Positions 43,339 to 54,800 of a stretch of DNA of 64,000 bases are shown in pieces. The notes below the pieces were generated by a model, which was not told the DNA's origin, searched no databases, and saw only the letters and a program-made list of their open reading frames with translations. The translations under genes were made by a program, and so were the position numbers. The stretch is taken from contig VZSR01000393.1 of NCBI GenBank assembly GCA_013398615.1, positions 4,340,888 to 4,404,887 of the forward strand, given 5' to 3'. Source of the stretch: Brachypodius melanocephalos (Eukaryota > Chordata > Aves > Passeriformes > Pycnonotidae). Numbering within the stretch: position 1 is the stretch's first letter; each line of letters starts with the position of its first letter.

Positions 43339-43342
43339 AGAA

Positions 43343-43360
43343 AGATAAGGTCAAAGTGCA
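43343..43360 (+). promoter_or_regulatory. GATA site overlapping a DR1 nuclear-receptor element, BCO1 promoter
   Basis: AGATAAG (43,343-43,349) fits WGATAR. It overlaps AGGTCA-A-AGTGCA (43,348-43,360), a direct repeat with one-base spacing whose second half differs from AGGTCA at two positions, like sites bound by HNF4A or PPAR/RXR. The element is about 113-130 nt from the BCO1 start codon. Confidence 0.45.
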
Positions 43361-43393
43361 GCTCCAGCTGGTGGCCGGTGGCTTATAGATTGA

Positions 43394-43403
43394 CTATTTA
43401 TAA
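43394..43403 (-). promoter_or_regulatory. TATA-like box / MEF2-type site, BCO1 promoter
   Basis: CTATTTATAA fits the MEF2 consensus YTAWWWWTAR on the plus strand. The minus strand reads TATAAATA, a good TATA box facing BCO1, about 160 nt before the start codon. Work on the human gene linked MEF2 and PPAR-gamma to its promoter; the match here is by motif only. Confidence 0.45.
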
Positions 43404-45717
43404 TAGCTGATCTTTAATCCCTAGCACATACACTCTAATTCTTGCACATTCGTATTAAAATTAACTCCTTCACTGGCTGGAAGGGGAAGGAAGAAATGCA
43501 TTAACTCCACTGCTTGCTCCTTATGAACCTGGCAGAGGCAGGCGGGCACAGCCAGGGGACAGCTGAAGTGCCTGAAATGTAACCTGCAGCTTCCCAGGTA
43601 AATGTTAGACACTGCTAGGGATGCTTGTCCCATTTAGCTGGTAGGGAGAGGAAAAGAAAAGAAATCTCTGCTCATTATTCTGGCATTGGCACTTTGGGAG
43701 CACTACAAAGCAGGGGATCGATCATCCTTTTCTTTCCATTCTGTGATTTTAAACTGGGCTGTTCTGGAAATTAACAAATTATCACCACTGAATAGTCATG
43801 TGATATATTTATGTACAGTCCTTTTATGTACAAACTGTTCCAGAGTCAACCGAGTGGCACAGCTTTGAACTAAATATCTTTTCACTCTACCATATTCTCC
43901 CATATGTGACCCAAATCCACCTTATGAAAGTATGGCAGGATTCATTAAAACTAAGGCAGATTTTTAACTTCGTGCTTTTGTTTCTAGATAAGGTACTTAT
44001 CCGAGTTCAATGTTGTTAATTTTAAAATCTTCTGGAAAGAGAATTATTTCAATATAAAGCATGTGATTGCAGAGTAAATCTTAGGCTCCATTGACCATGA
44101 AGGATAAAGAAAATCTTTGCACAATTATATATTATGCAATTTCATATGGGGTTACCCTAAAATCCGATTTTTTGCAGCTGAATCACCACTGTTCCCGAAA
44201 TGTTTAACATCTTTTTTTAAGACCGACTGATCTCTTAGAACTATAACAGTTATTTTATTCAAAACACAATTTGTGCTACAAACTCCTCTGACACATTTAT
44301 TATACATGATTCCTCTTCTCCAAACCTCCTGTCTGTCTGATGGCTGATCTTCACTCCAGGAGATCATCAGGACAGTGTGCCTTGGTCTCCTTTTGGAAAG
44401 CACTGACAGTAGCAGATGATAACAAAATAAAAAGCCAGAATAGAAGAAAAAAATAAAAGTCTTTGAATTAGCAATACTAATAAACAGCAGGATTGAAGGC
44501 TGCAGGAGATGAAAGGGATCAAAATCCACATATATGTGGAAATACATACATATAGACACGCATATCCACTGCATATATGCACTTGTGTACTTGTATATAT
44601 GTGAGAGTGTGCATTGAGATGTTGATTCTCTTTATACACAAAGCCAAGCAAGGGATCTTTCAGCAATGTTAGGGACTGAAAAGGATCTGGCAAAAAACCA
44701 AAGCTGCCCAACTCTACTCTCACTAAGCCATGGCGACTTTTTCTCCCTCCACAATTTTCTGTTTTGCTGAAATATGTTTGTTTCAGTGTATCCTCATTAA
44801 TTCACGTGTGCAGATCCTAATGCTGCAGTTTTAATTATCTGACCTGTGAGTTGTCTAATCTATAGCGAGATTAAGATTTCCATAGAGCAAGCAAGCAATA
44901 AAAAGATCAATTCAAACCTCTTTTGCCTCCTCCACCCCAAGTATTCATGCAGGCTAAGGTTCAGCCATTATGAGATAATTGGAAACCTCGTTAAAAGTTC
45001 TCCAAATGGAAGAACAAGGAGATGCACATATCCAACAGCTTCTGAAATCAACCTAAATGTGTTTGGTAGCTAATTTTAGGTCTGTGACTGAAAGTTTTGT
45101 CTCATATGTTGTACAACTTAAATAAAGAAGCTTTATGAAGTCAGATTTTCCTGCTTGTCAATAAAAAACACTTCATTTACCAGCAAAACACTTTTTTGTT
45201 GTTGTTTTAATCACACTAATGACAAATAAGCAGTTTAGTGCAGTATGTGAAGATTAATCTTCTTGCCAACTGTGTGATTTCCCTCGTTTTTACATTGAAA
45301 CGGCAAAATATCAAAGCATTGATTTACAATTATAATGTGTAATTATCAGCAGTAGAGGATGTGGATTAGGTGATTTTTCTAATTTTATTGTTTCACAATG
45401 TTTCTTGTTGTTGCAAAACCCTTCAAATATAAGTCTTCCCCCAAGCAAATCTCACATTTCTCTCCACAGTTTCTTCTCTCTATTCACCCCTCATAACAAT
45501 ATTTTTGAAGTCACGAGCTCCCCACCAAGTGCAGATTTGCCTCACTGTATTTCCTTCTGCTCTAAACAACGGTGGTGAAGGCCACAAGCTGTTTCCTCTT
45601 GGGCTCTTTCTCACTTTCACTTCCCTCCAGTCTCTGCCTGCCCTGAGCTTCTCTCCCAGACTTTAAAAGGGCCATGAAGACATTTTTGGAGGCTGGGGGT
45701 GACATTTTGGGTATAAT

Positions 45718-45772
45718 CTCTGTGGTTAATCAGAACAAAGCCTTCCAAGACAGCGGAGCTCATTAATTGCAT
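45718..45772. promoter_or_regulatory. Motif-dense patch, possible enhancer
   Basis: Within 50 bp lie a RUNX-type site (TGTGGTTAA at 45,721), a SOX-type site (AACAAAG at 45,734) and a homeodomain/POU-like core (CATTAATTGC at 45,761). Motif matches of this size are common by chance; conservation is unknown. Confidence 0.2.
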
Positions 45773-48700
45773 TTCTAATACAACAATAATGCCATTGCTG
45801 GGTGCCTACTTTTGTACTTTTGGTTCACTTAGCAAGAAGCAAGTTATTGCCTTTATAAACCAATATAATTCCTTATCTCTATTGTACTTAATTTATTTTA
45901 ATCTCAATCCTTTGCTTATAGAAACTGAGTCCTAATTAAAGCTCATTAATAAACCTCAAATTGACTAGACATATATGACTTTAAGCTGTGCTAAGAACTT
46001 TCAGCTATCAACAGTTATCTACCACTACCAAATTAAACTCCAGTACTAAAACTGATATGAACTTAGGAGTTGTTCTTGCTGAAATCACACTGATTGCTAT
46101 CTCACTTTCTAGAAACACAAGTTCTTATCTGTGTTAAATACTCTTTTATTGGCATGATCTCATTTCACAAAACTGCCACCAGACTATTTAGAAGCACGTC
46201 TCTTGAACTGTCCAGATATAATTGCAAACAGAAAATACTAATGTAGTTTGTTCAAATTTAAATAACAGTAGTTTCCCAATATTATTCTGACCATATATTA
46301 TTTGGGTCAAAACTGTTTTGATCATATATTGTTTTTCTCATTATTAGGACAAAAATAACTAGGTTTGTGAGATTTTCATTTCCTTGATAAGATTTTAATT
46401 TTGGGTAGGGGAGTTTTTTGTGAGATTTCACAATTTATTTGATAAACAGAAGTGTTGCTTTCTTTTTTACAGTCATAGTTTTAATACCTATCACAAGAAA
46501 TATTGAATTGTTCATTAAAATAAATGCATAATGTAACTTAATATTAAAGCCCTTCAAGTGCTGAGGCATGGAACTGCTGGCCTACCCATACTGGTATCCA
46601 TCAGACTGAGCCTGCCCAGCGATCATAATGCTCAAATATTTAACACTAGACATTAAAACAAATAAACAACCACAGTACCCACATAAACTTCCTCGCTGTA
46701 AGACTTTCATAAGCTTATCTGCACCTTTCAACATCCCTATTTACATGTTTTAATATGTAAATTATACAGTTCAGTCATGTGTTTTCAAGTGGGCAGAATG
46801 ACAGTGCAGAGGTTGGTGTTTACTTCCATGACTGAAGGTGTAGAAATGGGGTCACAAATGGGGACAATGACAGAAGTTAATGTTGCTGCACTCTATTCTA
46901 CCTGGTGGCCTACTGAACATAAAGAAAAACTCAGGACTGCTTTCTGCTTTTAGTAGATGGTAACTGAGTGTAGAGGGCTTAACACAAAAACAGTGTTCCT
47001 GAACAGAGAGGCTGCTGGGCCTCCACTCCTCTCATTAAAGGGATTGTGAAGCTGATCTCTTCTCTAAGTTGTCAGATATCTACTTGTAAGAGACATTATC
47101 AATGAAAACAACTTGTAATAGAGCTCTTTTTCCTCTCTGTTTCCACGCCCTGTAAGCTCTGAAATAGCTCATAATAAGCAGAAGAAAAATATGTAACCAT
47201 ATGAAATAAAACAAACAAGAGGTGGAAACTGAAATACCTTGAAAGTCTGGCCAGTTTTACACTTATGGGAATCTGGAGAGACTGCAGAGACAGTGGCTGT
47301 AAATGATGGCTGTAAATTCAGGTCCAAGCAATTTATTTTACCTCTGTGTGTGCTGGGCGAAGTTCAGTCCATTTGTATCTACCAGTTAATGTTTCACCCA
47401 AACAGGGCACCTTTAATGCTCTAAACAGTTCTCTAATTAAGATATTAAGGCAATGTCAGATCTAAATTGTGCTACTTAGTCAAACATGATCACAAGGACA
47501 CATGAAAAGTCATCAGGTTCTTGAGATGGTTCTGCTCCTTTCTGTGTGAACTTGAGGCTCAATTTAGCCACCAATAAGCCCAGCTCAATAAATGTTCTTA
47601 TGGGGCTCGCCCATCCCCTTCTTCCTAACAGTCAAAGTTCTGCTCTGAAAGGCAATAAAGGCAAAGGGAAATAGCTGGGAAAGAGGCAGGGATTGAGGAA
47701 TCAACTGTGGCAGTGAAGAAAGGCCAGCTATGAGCCTAAAGGCAATGCCAGACACTTCCAAGGGGACAGTTCCTATGAGAAGATCCTCAGAGACTTATCC
47801 AGGTGACTTATCTAGGTAACCATACACATCCTATAAACAGAAATTATGTTCAAACCAACAGCTCCTGAACGTAATCCTACTTTTCTTTATCCTGACTCCA
47901 TCATGCCAGGCATGAACGTCTAATTTAATTATTGCACTCTGCACAGATAAGAATTGTTTTCCCTGGTTTTATAAACAAGATAACATCAAAATTGCAACTT
48001 GGCAAGGATCACTGGTAAGTTCAGCGTGTTGCTTCATGGAAAATTAGACAGTAGAAGCAACAACAAGACCAAACCCTTTTCAGTCAGCAATAACTGGGTC
48101 CCACCAGCAGGATAAGCAGCACAGGAGAGAAGCAAGGAAAGAAGTGGGGTTGTGATCCACCTTCTTAAACTAGTTGGCAAATGGGCATTTTTAAAGCCAG
48201 CTGAAAAGCTGGAAGGTGGAGGTGGAGATGTAGAGGCTGCTCAGGACTCAGTACTTCCTACCTATCCAGGTAACAACGTTCTCCACACTGGAAGTTTACA
48301 GGACACAGTAAAATGGACTACTCATAATCTTGTCTCAAGTTCATCATACCTGAAAATAATCTTTTTTCTACCTCCAAGTCAAAGTAATAGAAATCAGTTC
48401 TCCATTTTTATGTTTATTCAGTTAATAGAACACAGAGATGTTTATATTCCTGATAAAATCTGTATATTACATTCAGTAATATTCAGGAATGTAAAGACAG
48501 TAATATCCTTCTATAGAGAGTAAATTTACTTGCTCTTCCTCAAGGCAAGTGAACAACAGCCAAAATGAATGGAGGTATGATTTATTCCTTCTTTTTGGCA
48601 GATCTTCACTTCCTTAATTCTTCAAATCTAGCACTTTCTGGTCTCTACTATGGATTGTCAAGCTGTCCTGCAGTGCTGCAGTTTGAATCACAGGACGTTC

Positions 48701-49850
48701 TCAGGCTGTCATGATGCAGCTGTGATCTGTGATCAGCACTGGGGTACAGACCAGGACCACTCCAGAGTCAATGACTTCTGGCATAAGAAAGCTATTTTTA
48801 AAAAAATTCTTTCTCTTGAGGAAGAATGCAAAAGATGTGTTTCCCACAAGAAGGTAAGTTCAAGGAGCACGGTTTGCTTGACATCAAGTGAGTTCTCACT
48901 TATGAGTGAAAAGGGTTTTCAGAAGTTCTCTCTTCCTGAAGGCCTTAGCTGCTAATTTTGATGCTTTAAAAGCAGTATTTTCTTTTCATGTAAATTCTTT
49001 TCTCATTCTTGTGATAAACAGAATAGACTGACAGAATGCTTTCTTGGCACTAAAGTATAAAAAGTCAACAAACTGCCAAAGAGGGAAATTGTCTTTCTTC
49101 CACTCTCCATCTGCTGCAGGCAGCTGAAGATTAACTTATAGCAACCGTAGATTAGGAAAAAAATGCACATTGCTATAGAAATTGCCAACAGTAGACTCAC
49201 TTGGAGAGCTTGGCTTTATTTGTAGACATTTCCAAACATTATTTGTTCTTTTTCAGGGCCTATTTCAAAATCTGTCAAAGCCAGAGACAAGACTTCCATT
49301 AATTTCAATGCCTTTGGAGCAGATTCATAGGGGAGAGCCTGTGGCACCCTCAGCCCTGGCATTTTTAGTATGTTCATGTAGTCAGATCTCCAGTAGCAGA
49401 GAATGAACTGGGCAATGCTACAGAACACATTCACATATCACAAAAGTGAGCTCCCACTGGAAATGTCTCTATCACCAAGCCAGTACATTTAAATACAGTC
49501 TCCTTCATCATGCCTGTGCTTTCAGAAGCAGGCTTTGCTTCTCATATCTAGAAGGACAAAGTGGGAGGGCTGGGTGCCAGCTGCTGTGAAGCCTGGCAAG
49601 TCAGCAGGGCCCAAGAAGAAGCAGGGAGTCTGAAGAAAGCATCATGCAAACATATAATGGCCAACTAACTGAAGAGCAGCTGCCCTCAGCTCTGACTGCT
49701 GCAACAGCTTGAATACAAAACAGTTGGATTGGGTGTTTCCTGTGAAGTTTTGTATGGGGCTTAAAAGGGACTCCTAATTTGCACACACCTCCAAAAGAAG
49801 CAGCTGATAATTGTAATTACACAGTCTCATCCGGGAAGGGGATGGGTGTC

Positions 49851-49900
49851 CGGGCCAATTAGCTAATTAAAATATGGATTGGCCTTCCCCAGATCTGGGA
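49851..49900. promoter_or_regulatory. Palindrome cluster upstream of PKD1L2, possible enhancer
   Basis: A 12-bp perfect palindrome with two homeodomain cores (AATTAGCTAATT, 49,857-49,868) sits inside an inverted GGCCAAT/ATTGGCC pair (49,853-49,859 and 49,878-49,884). A second 12-bp perfect palindrome, CCCAGATCTGGG, follows at 49,888-49,899. Confidence 0.3.
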
Positions 49901-51337
49901 AATCCAGTCTGAATATTCACATCTTAGCTGCTTCATAAGCTCTCCCTATTAATCAGTCAGAAATTCATGTGGGATCTGCTCCAAGGGTTCCATAGCTGAA
50001 CTCGTGATTTACAGGTGTGGTGAGAAGGAAGACATCCAGCACAGTGCATTTTCTTCTCCATTCCCTCATCCCCCACAATTTTCCTACCCATTAAACACTT
50101 TCCAATTAACTTTATCTTGAAAATGCTGATAACAGTCCTGCTTTTTCCTGCTGAGCTAGACAGCCATTAACTGGAAGTCCAGAAAGGTCCTGGGATTGAA
50201 GTTCACTCTTAGAGATTGACTGGATGCAGTGCATGACTTGACTTTGGCAGAAAGCTTAGAAGCTGGACTGGCACACAGGGATGGGCACTGCCTTCAGCCC
50301 AGCAGTGCAATGCAGGAGGATTTCTGCAGTGCAGGAATCCATCAAACTCCACTGATTCCTCTGTGCTGTGGTAACTGGCTCGCTGACCCATGTCTAAACA
50401 TAAGTGCATGTTCTTTCTTTTGGGTTATGGTGGTATAAATTAATAATAATGACATCAAACTCAATGGAGTTGATGCCAAGATCAGGAGGATCACAATAGC
50501 TAAAATCCTTATTTGTACTGTGATTCTATGAAGATGGTGGCTTTGTAAACCTGATGGAGATCTTTTATAAGGAAGTTGAGAGGTATTAAGAGATTTCAGC
50601 TCGTAAATGTTGCTGGGCTTGCTTCCCAAAGTCCATCAGCAGCCTTTGGAATGTTCAAATAGGGCTCTCCAGTAGTTCTGATGATTAAGGCAATATTTTC
50701 GTATTTCCTAAATCATTGGTTTAAGTTATGGCCTTTTCTTCTGCCTCCCAGAAGGTATAAATACTGTAGCTCCAAATAATTGAGCAGCTTTTAAGGAATG
50801 ATGGGAGCATTTCACTTGGAGTGTGGAATTCTAAGCAGACACAACAGTTCAAAATGAGGCTTACTTGAAACAGCTGAGATGAATCTTCACATGCATAAAC
50901 AGGAGGGCAGGATGGATATGATAGAATAATTATAGACATTACATTAGCATCTAAAATAAGCACCTCAAGCAATAATTATTACAAATAAAGGGATCCAGAC
51001 CAATTAAATATATCTAGAGAAGCAGTATGTTTTCCCATCTCATAACTCCTTGTGTTTCTCATTTTTCTTATTGTCACTATTGTATCTCTGTTGTAAAGAC
51101 CTCCCAACTTCAATGTTCACACAATGAAGCTTTTGATGCAGGAGCTTTATCTCACTTTTCCACGTGTTCAACAGCAGCATATATCAACTTTATCTTCTCT
51201 GCTCATGAGGAAAGCAATGATTTCATGTCTTCTTCTCAAACTGATCTCACATGGGATGTGACATTTGTACAATAGAGCTCACAAGGGTCAGTGCAGGGGC
51301 TTAGCAACAGCACAACACCCCCCAGACACAATCACAA

Positions 51338-51347
51338 TTATATATTA
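51338..51347 (+). promoter_or_regulatory. TATA-like element before PKD1L2
   Basis: TTATATATTA lies 186 bp before the preferred start codon and 90 bp before the alternative ATG at 51,428. It is AT-rich enough to occur by chance. Confidence 0.25.
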
Positions 51348-51523
51348 GAAGTTTTGCCCTGTTCCATGCTCTATTGCTGCTGTTGTGGCAAGCAGCAAAG
51401 AGAATGGAGAAGTGCTGAAGAGAAGGCATGGCAAGGATGACATCTCAAGCTTTTGAAGAAGGCAGCAAAATGAGTGGTGCCTTGGCAAGCAAGACGAGTG
51501 TGACACACAGCACTGAGTTGAGA

Positions 51524-51821
51524 ATGTGGCTGGAGGTCACAGTTCTGATTTCTCTTGCTGGGTGCTTGGTTGTGGAGGGAGCAGCTGATGAAGGAATACC
51601 TTGTGCAAAGTACCAGCAAGCTTTCAAAAATTCATGCTATGAGTTTGTTAGACTCCAGCAAACCTTCACAAGAGCCCAGAGCTGGTGTGAGAGAGGAGGA
51701 GGGCACCTTGTCTTTATTCTAAATGAGGACACTCAAGAGTTCTTGCAGAAACATATTGCTGAGGATCAGGAATGGTGGATAGGACTGATCTCAAACTCCT
51801 TGCTGAATGAAACTACTGATG
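51524..51821 (+). CDS. PKD1L2: PKD1L2 exon 1: signal peptide and first half of C-type lectin
   Basis: Encodes residues 1-99 and one base of Gly100. MWLEVTVLISLAGCLVVEGA is a typical signal peptide. Next come the lectin strings CAKYQQAFKNSCYEF, AQSWCERGGGHLVF and EWWIGL. The frame stays open upstream to 51,428. The donor is GATG|GTAGGT. Confidence 0.88.
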
Positions 51822-54800
51822 GTAGGTGGTTTTAAAATCATGTCTTTAAAATTCTATCAGTTCATGATGCTTTCTTAACATGGTAAAAATGCAGTGCCTT
51901 TGTAGACATCTGCTGAAAAGCCTGTCTTTTGTTGCTGTATCTTCAGATTTATATTAAGATGTTTAATTGCCTGCTTCACTTCCTTGTTGCATGTTATCAC
52001 CCTTTCCTTTGGATTTTGTGGCTATGTGAATACATGGTGAGTGAGACCAGCTTGCTGACCCAGTGAAACAAATGTGCTAAGTTAAGTCTCCAGTGGAAGC
52101 CAATTCGTCCCACTAGGAAGTGCTGCAAGGTTTGATGCAAGGGAAATGGTGAAATCTTGAGGCTGGGAGCACAAGTGGAAGTGGCAGTGTCTCTTTTCAT
52201 GATTGCATCAGGTTCAATATAAAATGTAATTGAAGATCCTTCCCCAGGCTAAACCACCTCTGCTTCAGCAGGAAGAGGGCTTCAGTCCTGCTCTGCAGGC
52301 TCTGACTCTAATTGTATTACTGTGGAAAACAAACATTTAGGACACAATTTCTTTGTTCACAGGGTCAATAACTTGGCTGGACACTTCAAATATAAGCTAC
52401 AGTAACTGGTACAAGGATCAGCCATCTCCCTTCTCATCCACATGTGGATACATCCTGAAGAATGCCAAGTATCATTGGGGTGTGACTGGAAATTGCAGCC
52501 AGGAATTTGGCTTCATTTGTGAGTTTGGTAAGATACACAGCAGCTGGAACAGTGAAGTGAGTGTGCTGTGATCACAATAGGGCATAAACTGCCTCGTTGT
52601 TTTCAAAGGGAAATAACTTAATGAATCTTACTAAATGTGAGCAAGCAAAAAGCCATATAACCCCAGTAGGTGCTCTTTTTCCAGTGTGCTGGTGTAAGAC
52701 CTGATCCAAAGAAGGAAGAACCCACAAATCACTGGGAGATGTAGGTGCTCAGCAACCAGACATTAAAGTTCAAGTTTCAGGCAGAGGGCTGATAAAATAG
52801 AAATGGTTCTGAGAGTGAATCTAATGTGTAGCTGTCCACATCTTCAGTGGACATAAGCTGGCTAGGTTAAAACATGGCTGCAAGAACAAACTCCCACAAA
52901 GCCTTGGCACTTGAGCTAGGTGGGACACGTGTGACTGCCCCGTAAAAACACTCATTAATGTGTGCCAGAAAAATTTCCATTTGTTACTGCAGCAAAAATA
53001 CAGTCAGGCTTCCAGAGCCACCACTCCTTGCAGCCTTCAGTAAACAAAAGTGAGAGCAAGTTTTTCTTGTTTCTTCTCAGACCCCTCCATCAGGTGAAGC
53101 TCAAGGTTTTGCCCAGGTTAAGGAAGCAGACAGGAATTTGTACTTCCTGTGCTCAGACAGAAAATCCACAGACATTGTGTCCCTCAAATTGTGACTTGGA
53201 ACAAACAGTTCTGGACTTGAATGCGTTCAACATATAGATACGAGGGGAATTTGTGTTCCTCACACTTTGCACAAGAGTACTTTAAACTGCAGCTAGAACT
53301 GGGGTCACAAGCACTGGAAGGACAGTCTGGCTGTGGGCTCACTAATATAAAAAGGCTTCCAATCAAGCGTGCAAGTACAGGTTTGCACAAGCCCTAGAAC
53401 TGCTCCAGCCCTGTCCAGCAATCTAATACTACTGACATAAATAACAAGTTATTCTGCAATAAGCAGAACTAATAAAGTTTTGTTCCCTCTCCTGATTTTC
53501 TGCTCCACATCCCCTCCCTACCCTCTTCCTCAGCACTCCCAGTTCACTCCCATATCCCCAGCATGTCTCACCTCTGCAAACACTTTGCACTGCCTCAGCT
53601 CCCTGCCCTGCAGCTGCTCCAGAGCTCCAGCTGTATGTGCTGGCCACTTGAATTCCAAGTCCCAGAACAGGTAAATGTAGGGTTATAATTCCTACTCCTC
53701 ACAGAGAAATTGATGTAGCTCTTTCTCTTCTCCCTAGATATTGCATTTCATGAAATTTTAGGGTGTTGGAGGTTTATATTTATACATCAAATTTAGCTGA
53801 AGATGACTAACATTAAAAATTACTGGGGGAGAGGAAATTGGCAGACAGCACAATCTCTTAAGCTTATTTTCCTTGCAAAAACAAACAAAAATTATTTTTC
53901 CATTCCAACCACGGTAGACAACTGTCTGTTTGTAAGGAAACTATCATCTGTTACCATGGGATCTGACTGAGAGACCATTAAATTCAAAGAGCAACAATAT
54001 CCTACACTACATTCATCATTCCACTACCCAGGAAACCAAGACCAGATCAAGGCAATTCTACCATTTGATGCTCTGTAGGTTAGCAGTTTATTATAGTAAA
54101 TATATATGTATCAAGCCAGGGTTTGTACCTAGAAAAACAGACCAAGTTTTGTACATCTTCCCATGTAAAAGTTGCTGAGACAGCAAATACTGTGAGAAAT
54201 CTTCATATAGAGAATAAAAAAAAAAGGCAAGAGATAATAGTCCATAGTAGAATTTACCAGCAAATTTTTCAAGCTTATTTAGAGAGCTCTAATCTTCAAA
54301 CTGATCATGTTGCTATAGTTACAGCCAGGCTTAGCTTTAGCCTTTAAATAACAATAGCACACAATTATTGCAGTGTGCACACATTGGCACTGTTAATCAA
54401 GGGACTTGAGGGGAATGAGCCAAACAACAATGGGAGGACAATGCATTTAAACCTGGGACAGCTGAAACAAAAACATCCTTTTGCAACACTCCTGTATGAG
54501 AACAGTTATCCACATTCTCCTCTTCAGGTTATTAAGGATCCTGATTACTGCATGATACTAAGAATTCTGAAAGATAATTAACTGTCCCAGATTAATCAAA
54601 GAATGAGGTGTATGCATTTAGAGCTATGACCTTACCCATCTGAGCAGTCCTACTGAATGAAGTCAGTCAAATATCACACAGGAACAAAGGAGTCTCTGTA
54701 GCAGAAATGAGATCAGCTCCCATACTTAATATGCAAACTATTCTCCAGAGCAATTACCTGAATATTATGCAATCCATACATTTCTTTCAGAAGTAAAGGA

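Larger units (their letters stand above)
43404..51337. other. BCO1-PKD1L2 intergenic region
   Basis: About 8 kb of mainly AT-rich DNA between two divergently transcribed genes. No third gene is supported: open frames such as minus 44,152-44,574 and plus 48,152-48,523 lack recognised domains and splice partners. No CR1 copy was noticed. Two motif-dense patches are listed separately (45,718-45,772 and 49,851-49,900). Confidence 0.65.

Noticed and set aside
44152..44723. Overlapping minus-strand frames (140 and 118 codons) upstream of BCO1
   Set aside because: Hydrophobic, low-complexity predicted products from AT-rich DNA, with no homology or promoter seen.
48152..48523. 123-codon plus-strand frame as an extra 5' exon of PKD1L2
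   Set aside because: PKD1L2 exon 1 already has a start and signal peptide; no donor in a matching phase or family sequence was seen.
51428..51523. Upstream in-frame ATG as the PKD1L2 start
   Set aside because: It would place 32 polar residues before the signal peptide. Not excluded, because its context is stronger, but the ATG at 51,524 gives a normal secreted N-terminus.
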